Source: Acidobacteriota bacterium
GTDB taxonomy: Bacteria; Actinomycetota; Acidimicrobiia; Acidimicrobiales; Acidimicrobilacustridaceae
Direction: 5' to 3'
DNA: 52,556 nt
Assembly (NCBI GenBank): GCA_018969405.1
Contig: JAGWYK010000008.1
Location: 1-52,556 of the forward strand
Each line of letters begins with the position of its first letter. Positions within the stretch are counted from its first letter, which is position 1. Position numbers and translations under genes: made by a program. The notes under the pieces were generated by a model. That model did not search any database, had not been told where the DNA came from, and saw only the letters and a program-made list of their open reading frames with translations. Positions 1 through 8,677 of this stretch are shown piece after piece.

Positions 1-603
1 GCCCATCCCCAGTGAGGTGGCGTTCACGATCAGTTCCGCACCGGCCATGACCGATGCGAGGTCGTCCGGGCCGACGACCCGACCGACGGGTCCGAGCAGC
101 GCAGCGACCTCGTGAGCCCGCGAGGCGGTGCGGTTGACCACCGCCACCTCGCCGGCGCCCGCCCGGGCGAGGGCCAGGGCGATGGATCGGGCGGCCCCAC
201 CGGCGCCGAGCACCACGCAGCGACGACCCGCGGGGTCGAGATCGAGCTCCGCGGCGAGCGCGGCGAGGAAGCCGTCTCCATCGGTGTTGTGGCCGATGAG
301 CCGCCCGCCGTCGTTCACCACACAGTTCGCGGCCCGCAGCGCCGCGGCCTCCTCGGTGAGCTCGTCACAGGCCGCCGCCACCGCCTCCTTGTGGGGCATG
401 GTGACCGAGAGCCCGGCGATCCCGAGGGTGCGCATGGCGTCGAGCGCGGCGGCGGCTCCGCCGGGTGCGACCTCGAGAGCCACATAGACCCAGTCGAGAT
501 CGAGGGCGGCGAAGGCCGTGTTGTGCAGCAGTGGCGACAACGAATGGCGCACAGGATCACCGATCACGGCGGCGAGACGCGTGGAACCCGATGGTGGGCG
601 CAT
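1..603 (-). CDS. aroE: Shikimate dehydrogenase, N-terminal 201 codons (C-terminus outside window)
   Basis: NADP-dependent reduction of 3-dehydroshikimate to shikimate in the aromatic amino acid pathway. Translating the minus strand from the ATG at 603 gives an opening with GDPVRHSLSPLLHN, the shikimate-site motif SVTMPHKEA, a glycine-rich nucleotide-binding stretch, the NADP-type NRT motif, and NATSLGMG at the window edge. About 70 residues are missing relative to the usual ~270. The ATG shares one base with the TGA of mltG (TGATG), so translation is probably coupled. It is last in the alaS-ruvX-mltG-aroE run. Confidence 0.93.
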   Translation of the reverse strand, partial: MRPPSGSTRLAAVIGDPVRHSLSPLLHNTAFAALDLDWVYVALEVAPGGAAAALDAMRTLGIAGLSVTMPHKEAVAAACDELTEEAAALRAANCVVNDGGRLIGHNTDGDGFLAALAAELDLDPAGRRCVVLGAGGAARSIALALARAGAGEVAVVNRTASRAHEVAALLGPVGRVVGPDDLASVMAGAELIVNATSLGMG

Positions 604-1763
604 CAGAAGATCCCCCGAGCCTTGGCATCGGCCACGGCGCGCTGGAAGTCGGCGGCACTGCTGGTGAAGTAGTGATGACCGTCGCTGTCGGTGAGCACGT
701 AGTAGAGCCAATCACCATCGGCCGGATTGAGCGCGGCATGGATGGATTCCTGTCCCGGGGAGTTGATCGGGGTCGGGGGCAGACCGTTGCGCAGCCTCGT
801 GTTGTAGGGCGAGTCCACCCGCAGATCCGAGTTGGTGAGGGTGCTCTTGCGCTGCTGCAGGGCGTAGAGCACCGAGGCGTCGATGCCGAGCATCTCGCCG
901 CGCGCCATGCGGTTGTAGATCACCCGGGCGATCTTCGGTCGGTCCTCGGGGACCTTCGCCTCGGACTCGATGAGTGACGCCACGATGAGCGCCTGATAGG
1001 GGGTGACGGTGACGCGTCCGGCGGCACCGGCGAGCTTGGTCGACGCCGAGGGGAGTCCCTCCTCGGCGCTCACCCGGTCGAAGGCGGCGATCATCTGATC
1101 GACGATCTTCTGGGCGTTGCCCACATCGGTCTGGGCCACCTCGTACTTCGCCGGGAACAGGAACCCCTCGAGGTTGGTCGAGCCCGCCGGCTGGAGCGAG
1201 GGATGGGTCGAGGCCAGGACCCCGTCGAGCGCGGTCGGCGTGATCTCGGGGAAGGTCTCGAGGATGAGGGCGCGGGTCTCCGACAGCCAGAGCCCCTCGC
1301 GCACCAGGAAGCTCACCGTCCGGGGCGGTGCCGGTCCCTTCTCGAGCACCTGCACCACCGATCCCATCGAGGAGTTGCGGCGCAGCCCGTCGTACTCCCC
1401 CGCCTGGAAGGGCCCGCCGCCGGTGACCCGCAGGTACCAGCCGAACACGGTGGCACTGGTGATGATCCCCTGCTGTTCGAGGGAGCGGCCGACGTCGCTG
1501 GTGGTGGCTCCCTTGGCGATGGTGAAGGCCACCGGATCGCCCGGCGACCCGGGGTCGATCTGGGTCCTGAGCCACCAGCCGGCACCGATCAGCACCACCA
1601 GCACCAGACCGAGGGCGATCACCGGAGGCCGCCGGTACCACCGCCGACCCGCGCCGGGCGCGGCGTGACGCGGGCGGGCACCCGCAGGACCGGGGGTCGG
1701 ATCGGGCGCGGTGGCGTCGGGGTCGAGCCCGAGGATCTCGAGGGGATCTGGCTGCTCCGGCAC
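603..1763 (-). CDS. mltG: Endolytic murein transglycosylase MltG (YceG family)
   Basis: Membrane-anchored lytic transglycosylase that cuts nascent glycan strands and is thought to end peptidoglycan polymerisation. The 386-residue product has a proline-rich cytoplasmic tail of ~45 residues, one membrane helix at about 47-65, a LysM-like region, then the YceG domain. The catalytic glutamate is E266 in ASLIESEAK, followed by a conserved VIYNR and DASVLYAL. Length is normal for an actinobacterial MltG. The start is GTG at 1763; no ATG fits nearby. It follows ruvX by 6 bases and overlaps aroE by one base. Confidence 0.95.
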   Translation of the reverse strand: MPEQPDPLEILGLDPDATAPDPTPGPAGARPRHAAPGAGRRWYRRPPVIALGLVLVVLIGAGWWLRTQIDPGSPGDPVAFTIAKGATTSDVGRSLEQQGIITSATVFGWYLRVTGGGPFQAGEYDGLRRNSSMGSVVQVLEKGPAPPRTVSFLVREGLWLSETRALILETFPEITPTALDGVLASTHPSLQPAGSTNLEGFLFPAKYEVAQTDVGNAQKIVDQMIAAFDRVSAEEGLPSASTKLAGAAGRVTVTPYQALIVASLIESEAKVPEDRPKIARVIYNRMARGEMLGIDASVLYALQQRKSTLTNSDLRVDSPYNTRLRNGLPPTPINSPGQESIHAALNPADGDWLYYVLTDSDGHHYFTSSAADFQRAVADAKARGIF

Positions 1764-1769
1764 GTTCAG

Positions 1770-2195
1770 TCACTCACCTGGGGATTCAGCGGCTCGGGAG
1801 TCGAGCCAGGCCTGCAGCAGGACTGCGGCGGCGACCTTGTCGACGACCTGACGTCGGGACCGGCCACCGACCCCTCCGTCCTGGAGGAGTCGATGTGCGG
1901 TCACCGTGGTCAGGCGCTCATCGTAGAGTTCGATCGGGATCGAGGTGGTGGCGCGGAGCGCATCGACCTCGGCGGCGATGGCCTGCGCCGCGGGACCGAG
2001 CGAGCCGTCGAGGGAGTAGGGCAGCCCGATCACCAGCATCTCGGCCTCCCACTCCCCCGCCACGGCGAGGAGCCGACGGTGGTCGAGGGCCACATCACCC
2101 GATCGTTCGATGGTCTCGATCGGTGATGCCACCGAGCCCGACGACACCGCCACGCCGATCCGCCTGCTCCCGAGATCGACGCCGAGGGCCCGCAC
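1770..2195 (-). CDS. ruvX: RuvX/YqgF putative pre-16S rRNA nuclease (Holliday junction resolvase fold)
   Basis: RNase H-fold nuclease of the YqgF family, linked in other bacteria to 5' processing of 16S rRNA and annotated in older work as a Holliday junction resolvase. The 141-residue product opens with GVDLGSRRIGVA (metal-binding D7) and carries DERLTT and a C-terminal helix ending VLLQAWLDS, as is typical. The start is a GTG two bases after the alaS stop, so it is probably co-transcribed and coupled with alaS. The alaS-ruvX-mltG-aroE order is widely conserved in actinobacteria and firmicutes. Confidence 0.93.
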   Translation of the reverse strand: MRALGVDLGSRRIGVAVSSGSVASPIETIERSGDVALDHRRLLAVAGEWEAEMLVIGLPYSLDGSLGPAAQAIAAEVDALRATTSIPIELYDERLTTVTAHRLLQDGGVGGRSRRQVVDKVAAAVLLQAWLDSRAAESPGE

Positions 2196-2197
2196 GG

Positions 2198-4774
2198 TCA
2201 GCCGAGGCCGGCCGCCGACCGGGCGAGATCGAGCGCGGCGTCGAGGGCGGAGGGATCCTTGCCGCCGGCCACCGCCAGATCCGCACTCCTGCCGCCGCCG
2301 CCCTTGACCGCACGGGCGGCTTCCGCGATGAGCTCGGAGGCGTTGAGACCGGACTCCGCGGTGACCGCCGCGACGATGGTGACCCCGCCACCCTCGGGAG
2401 CCGAACCCAGCACCACGGCACGGACACCGGCGCGGTCACGCACCGCGACGGCGAGATCGCGCACACCGTCGCGGTCGAGACCGTCGACCCGGGCGACGAC
2501 GACTCCGTCGACGGCGAGCGCCAACAGTTCCTCCGACCGACCGGCCGCCGCGGCCCGCTCGAGCTCGCGCACCCGGGCCCGCAGCTCCTTGATCTCGGCC
2601 ACCCGACGTTCGACGGCGTCGACGAGTTCGTCGGCGGAGACGCCGAGGGCATCGGTGGCGGCGCGGATGCGATCCTCATCGGTCCGGAGCAGTTCGAGAG
2701 GACCGGTGCCCGACACCGCCTCGAGGCGACGGATGTTGGATCCGATGGAGGCCTCGCTGATGATCTTGACGGGACCGATGTCGCCCAGGGCGCGCACATG
2801 GGTGCCGCCACAGAGCTCGATGGAATGGGGCCCGGCCTCGAGCACCTTGACCACATCGCCGTACTTGTCGCCGAAGAAGGCGATGGCTCCGAGTTCCTCG
2901 GCCTCGACCTTGGTGGTCTCGAAGTGCCGGGCCGGAGCATTGGCCAGGATGTCGGCGGCGACGAGGTCCTCGATGCGCCGGATCTCCTCCGCGGTGAGCG
3001 GCCCGTAGTGACTGAAGTCGAACCGGAGACGATCGGGGGCGACCAGCGAGCCCTGCTGTTTGACATGGTCGCCGAGCACCTCGCGCAGCGCCCAGTGCAG
3101 CAGATGGGTGGCGGTGTGGTTGCGGCGGATGGCATCACGACGTTCACCATCGATGGCGGCGCGCACCGTCTGACCCACCTCGAACTCCCCGTCGATCTGG
3201 CCCATCACATGACGCACCACCCCGGGAGCGCCATAGACGGTGTCGACGATCCGGGCCCGCCCGGTGGCCGAGACGATCTCACCGGTGTCGCCGATCTGAC
3301 CACCCGACTCGGCGTAGAACGGTGTGCGGTCCAGCACGATGGCGTCCTCGGTGACCGCCAGCACGGTGGCGTCGATCTCGTAGGTGTCGCCGCCGACGAA
3401 CCCGGTGGCACCGGACTGCTCGGCGATGGCGGCGAACACGGCGTCGCCCTCGACACCGCCACCTTTGCGTGCCTCCTTGGCCCGGCGACGCTGCTCGGCC
3501 ATCTCGACGTCGAAACCGGCCTGATCCACATCGTGACCGCGCTCGAGGCCGATCTCCCGGGTGAGTTCGAGGGGGAACCCGTGGGTGTCGTGGAGCAGGA
3601 AGGCCACCGAGCCGCCGATGACCTCGCCGTCGGCCAGACGATCGAGCTCGGACTCCAGCAGCGCGGTGCCCGAGCGCAGCGTGGCCCGGAACCGCTCCTC
3701 CTCGCGGGCGACCACATTGCGGACGAAGTCATGCTGACGCACGAGATCGGGATAGGCCTCCCCCATGACCTCGACGGTGGTGTCCACGAGCTCCGGTGTG
3801 ACCAGATCAGCGACCTCGAGCAGATGGGCCTCACGCACCGCACGGCGGATGATGCGGCGCAGCACGTACCCACGGCCCTCGTTGGAGGGGAACACACCGT
3901 CGCTCACCAGGAAGCTCATGGTCCGGGCGTGCTCGGCGAGGATGCGCAGGGAGATGTCGGCGCGGGGATCAGCGCCGAGCCGACGTCCGGTGAGCTGCTG
4001 GGCACGGTCGACCAGCGGGGCCAGCACATCGGTCTCGAACACCGAGTCGACGCCCTGGAGCACCCCGAGGATCCGCTCGAGCCCGGCGCCGGTGTCGATG
4101 TTCTTCTTGGGCAGTTCGGTGTCGGTGCCGTCGAGATCGCGGGCGTACTGCATGAACACGAGGTTCCAGATCTCGAGGAACCGCTCGTCGCCCCCGAGCG
4201 CCGGACCGCCGTCGGGACCGTAGGCGGCCCCCTTGTCGACATAGATCTCCGAGCAGGGACCGCAGGGTCCCGGAGGACCGCCGGGGGGACCCCACCAGTT
4301 GTCGGCGTCGAGGCGCTGGATGCGGGACGGGTCGACGCCGACGGCATCGCGCCAGATCTCGGCCGCCTCGTCATCGGTGACATGACAGGTGATCCAGAGC
4401 CGGTCCGGATCGAGCCCGAACAGATTGGTGACCATGTCCCAGGCCATGGGGATGGCCTCATGCTTGAAGTAGTCACCGAAGCTGAAGTTTCCGAGCATCT
4501 CGAAGAAGCTCAGGTGCCGGGCGTCGCGTCCGACCTCCTCGAGGTCGCTGTCCTTCCCACCGGCCCGGACACACTTCTGCACCGTGGTGGCTCGACTGAA
4601 GGCGGGCTGCTCCTCGCCGAGGAAGTACGGCTTGAACGGCACCATGCCAGCCACGGTGAACAGCAGATCCGGATCATGCGGGATGAGGCTGGCCGAGGGC
4701 ACGACCGTGTGCCCGCGCTGCTCGAAGAATTCGAGGAAGGCGCGTCGCAGTTCGTTGGCGGTGGTCGGAGCCAT
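2198..4774 (-). CDS. alaS: Alanine--tRNA ligase
   Basis: Cytosolic class II synthetase that charges tRNA-Ala. The 858 residues hold the N-terminal catalytic core (FFEQRGH near residue 16, class II motif region around 85-100), the editing domain with zinc ligands H553, H557 (HTATHLLH), C655 and H659 (CGGTH), and a C-terminal C-Ala/DHHA1 region ending near AGGKDPSALDAAL. Length is normal. The start is ATG at 4774. A TAGGCT hexamer ends 9 bases upstream, so the transcript may have a leader of only a few bases. It leads the alaS-ruvX-mltG-aroE operon. Confidence 0.97.
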   Translation of the reverse strand: MAPTTANELRRAFLEFFEQRGHTVVPSASLIPHDPDLLFTVAGMVPFKPYFLGEEQPAFSRATTVQKCVRAGGKDSDLEEVGRDARHLSFFEMLGNFSFGDYFKHEAIPMAWDMVTNLFGLDPDRLWITCHVTDDEAAEIWRDAVGVDPSRIQRLDADNWWGPPGGPPGPCGPCSEIYVDKGAAYGPDGGPALGGDERFLEIWNLVFMQYARDLDGTDTELPKKNIDTGAGLERILGVLQGVDSVFETDVLAPLVDRAQQLTGRRLGADPRADISLRILAEHARTMSFLVSDGVFPSNEGRGYVLRRIIRRAVREAHLLEVADLVTPELVDTTVEVMGEAYPDLVRQHDFVRNVVAREEERFRATLRSGTALLESELDRLADGEVIGGSVAFLLHDTHGFPLELTREIGLERGHDVDQAGFDVEMAEQRRRAKEARKGGGVEGDAVFAAIAEQSGATGFVGGDTYEIDATVLAVTEDAIVLDRTPFYAESGGQIGDTGEIVSATGRARIVDTVYGAPGVVRHVMGQIDGEFEVGQTVRAAIDGERRDAIRRNHTATHLLHWALREVLGDHVKQQGSLVAPDRLRFDFSHYGPLTAEEIRRIEDLVAADILANAPARHFETTKVEAEELGAIAFFGDKYGDVVKVLEAGPHSIELCGGTHVRALGDIGPVKIISEASIGSNIRRLEAVSGTGPLELLRTDEDRIRAATDALGVSADELVDAVERRVAEIKELRARVRELERAAAAGRSEELLALAVDGVVVARVDGLDRDGVRDLAVAVRDRAGVRAVVLGSAPEGGGVTIVAAVTAESGLNASELIAEAARAVKGGGGRSADLAVAGGKDPSALDAALDLARSAAGLG

Positions 4775-4783
4775 GGTGGAGTC

Positions 4784-4789
4784 AGCCTA
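4784..4789 (-). promoter_or_regulatory. Candidate -10 of alaS (TAGGCT, 9 bases before ATG)
   Basis: The spacing is two to three bases longer than for the clear leaderless genes in this window, so a 1-3 base leader is likely. The site lies just 5' of the alaS start and inside the end of the preceding 95-residue gene. Confidence 0.45.
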
Positions 4790-4793
4790 CAGA

Positions 4794-5081
4794 TCAGTAG
4801 AGGCCGGCTCGTTCGAGCTGGCGCCGCAGCAGCGACTCGGCCTCCCGGCGGGTGCGTCGGGTCTCGGCCACGGTGTCGCGCCATCCGTCGATGGCCACTC
4901 CGGCGCGCTCGGCGATCTCCCGGACCTCGGTGTCGGTGCGTCGCACCACCCGGGCGGCGGCGTCCTGCACCGAGTCGGGGACATGACGCCGGGCCAGCTG
5001 TCGGGCGCGCAGGTATCCCACCACCGTGCCCGAAGCCCCCGCCACAACCCCGACGGTGAACCAGCGCGTGCGTCGCAGCAT
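4794..5081 (-). CDS. DUF6167-like small protein with N-terminal hydrophobic segment
   Basis: A 95-residue protein of unknown function. It opens with basic residues and a short glycine/valine-rich hydrophobic segment (about 8-24), followed by a charged, arginine-rich, probably helical region. It sits between the DUF948 gene and alaS, the position held by DUF6167 proteins in Streptomyces. I assign the family mainly on that synteny plus size and layout. Its ATG shares one base with the TGA of the DUF948 gene, so the two are probably translated together. A role in envelope or division with DUF948 is only a guess. Confidence 0.75.
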   Translation of the reverse strand: MLRRTRWFTVGVVAGASGTVVGYLRARQLARRHVPDSVQDAAARVVRRTDTEVREIAERAGVAIDGWRDTVAETRRTRREAESLLRRQLERAGLY

Positions 5082-5542
5082 CAGCCCACCCGCCGGGGAC
5101 GGCGACGCGACCGGTTGCGATCGTCTCCGATCACGACACCATCGGATGGCTCCTCGGCCGCCCGCAGCGCTCGCGGTGCCTCGGTGGCCCGCGCCGACGA
5201 TCCACCGGCGAGACGACGAGCCGCCCGGTCACCGGCCACCGAGGCCGAGGCGAGCTTCACCAACGGATTGCGCATGACCAACCAGGCCAGTCGGGAGGTC
5301 GCCTCGACCCGGGCGCCGACCTCCTCGGCGGTGTCGAGCAGGGAGTCGACCCGAGCGATCTCGCCGTTGGCGGCATCGACAGTGGCCCGCAGCTCGGCGA
5401 TGACCGGCAGCGTCTCCCGACGGAGATCGTCGACGGTGCGGCGCAGTTCGCGCAGCGTCACGATCAGCGACTGAACCGCCATGGCCACCACCACGAGGCC
5501 CACCACCGCCACGACGATCAGCACCACTGCGGTGGCGGTCAT
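5081..5542 (-). CDS. DUF948-type membrane-anchored coiled-coil protein
   Basis: A 153-residue protein: one N-terminal membrane helix (about 4-24, rich in V, I and A), then a long amphipathic helical region with heptad-like spacing (LRELRRTVDDLRRE onward), then a basic low-complexity tail. This is the DUF948 layout. I chose the ATG at 5542 because it overlaps the rarA stop as ATGA; an open frame continues upstream without a better start. Function is unknown; DUF948 members are small envelope-associated proteins. It lies between rarA and the DUF6167-like gene, as in other actinobacteria. Confidence 0.85.
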   Translation of the reverse strand: MTATAVVLIVVAVVGLVVVAMAVQSLIVTLRELRRTVDDLRRETLPVIAELRATVDAANGEIARVDSLLDTAEEVGARVEATSRLAWLVMRNPLVKLASASVAGDRAARRLAGGSSARATEAPRALRAAEEPSDGVVIGDDRNRSRRRPRRVG

Positions 5543-6900
5543 GCGTGGTCCTCGCCACGGCCTGTGCGCTGCTCCATCCGAGACCTCACTGCGTCCTCCG
5601 CTCCGTTGGACGATGGTTCGTAGTACACCCGGTCCTCGAGCTCGGCCGGTCGGTACTGCTGATCGACCCAACCTCCGGGATGGTCATGAGGGTAGTCGTA
5701 GCCCTGCCCGTGGCCGAGTGAGGCTGCGCCTCTGTAGTGGGCGTCGCGCAGATGCATCGGCACCTCTCCCCCACCGATCTCGCGGACATCGGTCCGGGCC
5801 CGCCCCAGGGCCACGGTGACCCGGTTGGACTTGGGAGCCGTGGCCAGATGCACCACGGCGTGGGCCAGAGTGAGCTGCGCCTCGGGCAGACCCACGAGGT
5901 CCACGGCCCGGGCTGCGGCCTCGGCGATCAGCAGGGAGAACGGATCGGCCATCCCGATGTCCTCACTGGCGAGGATGACGAGCCGCCGGGCGATGAACCG
6001 CGGATCCTCGCCGGCCTCGAGCATTCGGGCGAGCCAGTGCAGACCGGCATCGACATCGGAACCGCGGATGCTCTTGATGAACGCCGAGACCACGTCGTAG
6101 TGGTCGTCGCGTCCGTACCGGAACGCCTTGGTGCCGAGTGCCGCCTCGACATCGTCGAGGGTGACCCGCACCTGTGCATCGAGGGCATCGCCGGGTCGGT
6201 CCCGGGCGGCGACGTCGGTGGCCGAGTCCGGACGACCATGGGCCAGCGCCATCGCCACCTCGAGGCTGGTGAGCACATGACGTCCATCACCATTGGCCCG
6301 CTCGACGAGCAGGGCGAGGGCCTCGTCATCGATGATGGCCCGCTCGGCGGCGAGACCGCGCTGCACCAGCCGGGTGCAGGCATCGACGGAGAGCGGTTCG
6401 AGCCGGAACAGGGTGGAGCGGCTGAGCAGGGGCGGATTGACCTCGAAGAAGGGGTTCTCGGTGGTGGCACCGATGAGCACCAGCAGCCCGCTCTCCACGC
6501 TCGGGAGCAGGGCGTCCTGCTGCGCCCTGTTGAACCGATGCACCTCGTCGAGGAACAGGATCGTGCCCTGCCCCCGCTGCCCGAGGCGATCCTGGGCCCG
6601 AGCGGCGACCTCGCGCACGTCCTTCACGGTCGCAGTGACCGCCGAGAGCTGCTCGAAGGCCTTGGCCGTGGTGTTGGCGATGAGCTGGGAGAGCGAGGTC
6701 TTGCCGGTGCCGGGAGGACCCCAGAGGATCACCGAGGAGAGACGATCAGCCTCGATCAGCGCCCGCAGCGGACGACCGGGGCCGAGCAGATGCTCCTGCC
6801 CCACCACCTCGTCGAGCGAACGCGGCCGCAGCCGAGCCGCCAACGGGGCCTGCCGGGACAGGCGATCCTCGGCGGCGGCGGCGAACAGATCCTCGGCCAT
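5539..6900 (-). CDS. rarA: Replication-associated recombination protein A (RarA/MgsA AAA+ ATPase)
   Basis: AAA+ clamp-loader-like ATPase that acts at stalled replication forks. In 453 residues it has Walker A GPPGTGKT at 61-68, Walker B ILFLDEVHR at about 114-122, sensor 1 near GATTENP, and the C-terminal tetramerisation domain containing AKSIRGSD-like and GCDYPHDHPGGW-like stretches. Length is typical. The start at 6900 is supported by a TAGCCT hexamer 6 bases upstream, which implies a leaderless mRNA. The stop overlaps the DUF948 start (ATGA). An aspS-rarA neighbourhood is common in Gram-positive bacteria. Confidence 0.95.
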   Translation of the reverse strand: MAEDLFAAAAEDRLSRQAPLAARLRPRSLDEVVGQEHLLGPGRPLRALIEADRLSSVILWGPPGTGKTSLSQLIANTTAKAFEQLSAVTATVKDVREVAARAQDRLGQRGQGTILFLDEVHRFNRAQQDALLPSVESGLLVLIGATTENPFFEVNPPLLSRSTLFRLEPLSVDACTRLVQRGLAAERAIIDDEALALLVERANGDGRHVLTSLEVAMALAHGRPDSATDVAARDRPGDALDAQVRVTLDDVEAALGTKAFRYGRDDHYDVVSAFIKSIRGSDVDAGLHWLARMLEAGEDPRFIARRLVILASEDIGMADPFSLLIAEAAARAVDLVGLPEAQLTLAHAVVHLATAPKSNRVTVALGRARTDVREIGGGEVPMHLRDAHYRGAASLGHGQGYDYPHDHPGGWVDQQYRPAELEDRVYYEPSSNGAEDAVRSRMEQRTGRGEDHA

Positions 6901-6906
6901 CGGCCG

Positions 6907-6912
6907 AGGCTA
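6907..6912 (-). promoter_or_regulatory. -10 element of rarA (TAGCCT, 6 bases before ATG)
   Basis: A TANNNT hexamer spaced so that transcription should start at or next to the rarA ATG. It lies in the 25-base gap after the aspS stop. Confidence 0.65.
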
Positions 6913-6925
6913 GCCGTGGCGCCGA

Positions 6926-8677
6926 TCAGTCCTTCATTGACGGCAGCACCCGGAGCCCGAGCTCGGCCAGCTGCGCCGCGTCGATCGAGGTGGGTGCATG
7001 GGTGAGCGGATCATGCCCCGACTGGGTCTTCGGGAAGGCGATGACCTCGCGGATGTTCTCCTCGCCGGCGAGCAGCGCCACGAGGCGATCGATGCCGAAG
7101 GCGAAGCCGGCGTGCGGCGGCGCCCCGAAGCGGAAGGCGTCGAGGAGGAATCCGAACTTCTCCTGCGCCTCCTCGGCGGTGATGCCGAGCAGCGAGAACA
7201 TGCGCTTCTGGATGTCGCCGCGATGGATGCGGACGCTGCCGGATCCGAGTTCCCATCCGTTGAGCACCAGGTCGTAGGCCTGCGATCGCACCTTCAGCAG
7301 ATCCTGCGGATCAGCCGAGTCGAGCAGAGCGACGTCATCGGCATGGGGCATGGTGAAGGGATGATGGGCCGGGATGGGATTGCCGGCATCGTCGAGGTCC
7401 TCGAACAGCGGGAAGTCGACCACCCACAGGAACTGCAGCCCACCCTCGGTCACCGGCGGTCGACCGAGCTCGAGACGCAGCAGACCCAGCACATGACACA
7501 CGGCGTGACGCTCGTCGGCGACCAGCAGCAGCAGATCACCCTCCTCGGCGGCGGTGGCGGCGACCAGCGCCGAGAGCTCGGCGGGGGCGAGGAACTTCGC
7601 CACCGGGGAGTCGAGCTCGCCCTCGGCACGGACACGCATCCAGACCAGCCCCTTGGCTCCCCACCGCTTGGCCCGATCGGTGAGATCGTCGAGACGCGAG
7701 CGGGTGAACTCGGCGCCACCGGGCACCCGGATCCCCTTGATGCAGGGAGCCTTGAAGGCGTTGAACTCGGTGGCGGCGAACACCTCGGTGAGTTCGATCA
7801 GCTCGAGCCCGAAGCGGGTGTCGGGCTTGTCCGAGCCGAAGCGCTCCTGGGCCTCGTGCCAGGTCATGCGAGGGACGTCGCCGAGCTCCTGCCCGGTCAC
7901 CTCGCGCACCGCAGCGGCCACCGCCACGGAGATGAACGAGAGCACCTCCTCCTGACTGACGAAGCTGGCCTCGGCGTCGAGCTGCATGAACTCGAACTGC
8001 CGATCGGCACGCAGGTCCTCATCGCGCAGGCAGCGGGCGATCTGGTAGTAGCGGTCGATGCCACCGACCATGCAGAGCTGCTTGAACAGCTGCGGGCTCT
8101 GGGGCAGTGCGTAGAAGCTGCCGGGTGAGAGACGGCTCGGGACGACGAAATCGCGGGCTCCCTCGGGAGTGGACGCGATCAGCATCGGGGTCTCGATCTC
8201 GACGAAGCCCTGGTCGTCCATGGCCCGTCGCAGCGCCCCGTTGACCTTGGCCCGGATGCGCAGGTTCCGCTGCATGCGGTCGGTCCGCAGATCGACGTAG
8301 CGATGGGCGAGCCGGACCATCTCGTCGACCTCGACGCGCTCGTCGAGCTGGAACGGCGGCGGCTCGGCCACGTTGAGGATCTCCACCTCGCACTCGCCCA
8401 GCTCGACCTCTCCGGTGGCCAGGTTGGCGTTGACCGTGCCCTCGGGCCGGGCTCGCACCACGCCGGTGATGCGCACGACGAACTCACTGCGCAGATCATG
8501 GGCACCGTCGACCACACACTGGACCAGGCCGGTGTGATCGCGCAGATCGATGAAGGCGAGGTGCTCGCCATGCTCGCGGCGACGGGCGACCCAACCACAG
8601 ACCGAGACGCGTCGGTCGATGTCGGCGGCGCTGAGCGTTCCGCAGTGGTCGGAACGCATGGGCAGAGGTTCGGTCAC
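6926..8677 (-). CDS. aspS: Aspartate--tRNA ligase, probably non-discriminating (Asp/Asn)
   Basis: Bacterial-type AspRS, 583 residues: N-terminal OB-fold anticodon domain (about 1-115), class II core with a FRDEDLRADRQ motif 2, a GAD insertion, and motif 3 FGIDRLVALL. The anticodon domain has His36 in RRREHGE and Gly80 in ARPEG. These match the His/Gly pair of non-discriminating enzymes such as that of Pseudomonas aeruginosa, where discriminating E. coli AspRS has Leu and Lys. It may therefore also make Asp-tRNA-Asn for a GatCAB amidotransferase. The GTG start overlaps the hisS stop by four bases (GTGA); an ATG six codons later is the alternative. Confidence 0.95.
   Translation of the reverse strand: MTEPLPMRSDHCGTLSAADIDRRVSVCGWVARRREHGEHLAFIDLRDHTGLVQCVVDGAHDLRSEFVVRITGVVRARPEGTVNANLATGEVELGECEVEILNVAEPPPFQLDERVEVDEMVRLAHRYVDLRTDRMQRNLRIRAKVNGALRRAMDDQGFVEIETPMLIASTPEGARDFVVPSRLSPGSFYALPQSPQLFKQLCMVGGIDRYYQIARCLRDEDLRADRQFEFMQLDAEASFVSQEEVLSFISVAVAAAVREVTGQELGDVPRMTWHEAQERFGSDKPDTRFGLELIELTEVFAATEFNAFKAPCIKGIRVPGGAEFTRSRLDDLTDRAKRWGAKGLVWMRVRAEGELDSPVAKFLAPAELSALVAATAAEEGDLLLLVADERHAVCHVLGLLRLELGRPPVTEGGLQFLWVVDFPLFEDLDDAGNPIPAHHPFTMPHADDVALLDSADPQDLLKVRSQAYDLVLNGWELGSGSVRIHRGDIQKRMFSLLGITAEEAQEKFGFLLDAFRFGAPPHAGFAFGIDRLVALLAGEENIREVIAFPKTQSGHDPLTHAPTSIDAAQLAELGLRVLPSMKD

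Noticed and set aside
4775-4800. T-box or other RNA leader upstream of alaS, hisS or aspS
   Set aside because: The gaps are too short, and leaderless spacing of the -10 hexamers leaves no room for a structured leader.
1895-5059. A 1054-codon plus-strand open frame opposite ruvX and alaS
   Set aside because: Fully antisense to confidently identified genes. Its composition is the mirror of alaS codon bias, with no recognisable domains.
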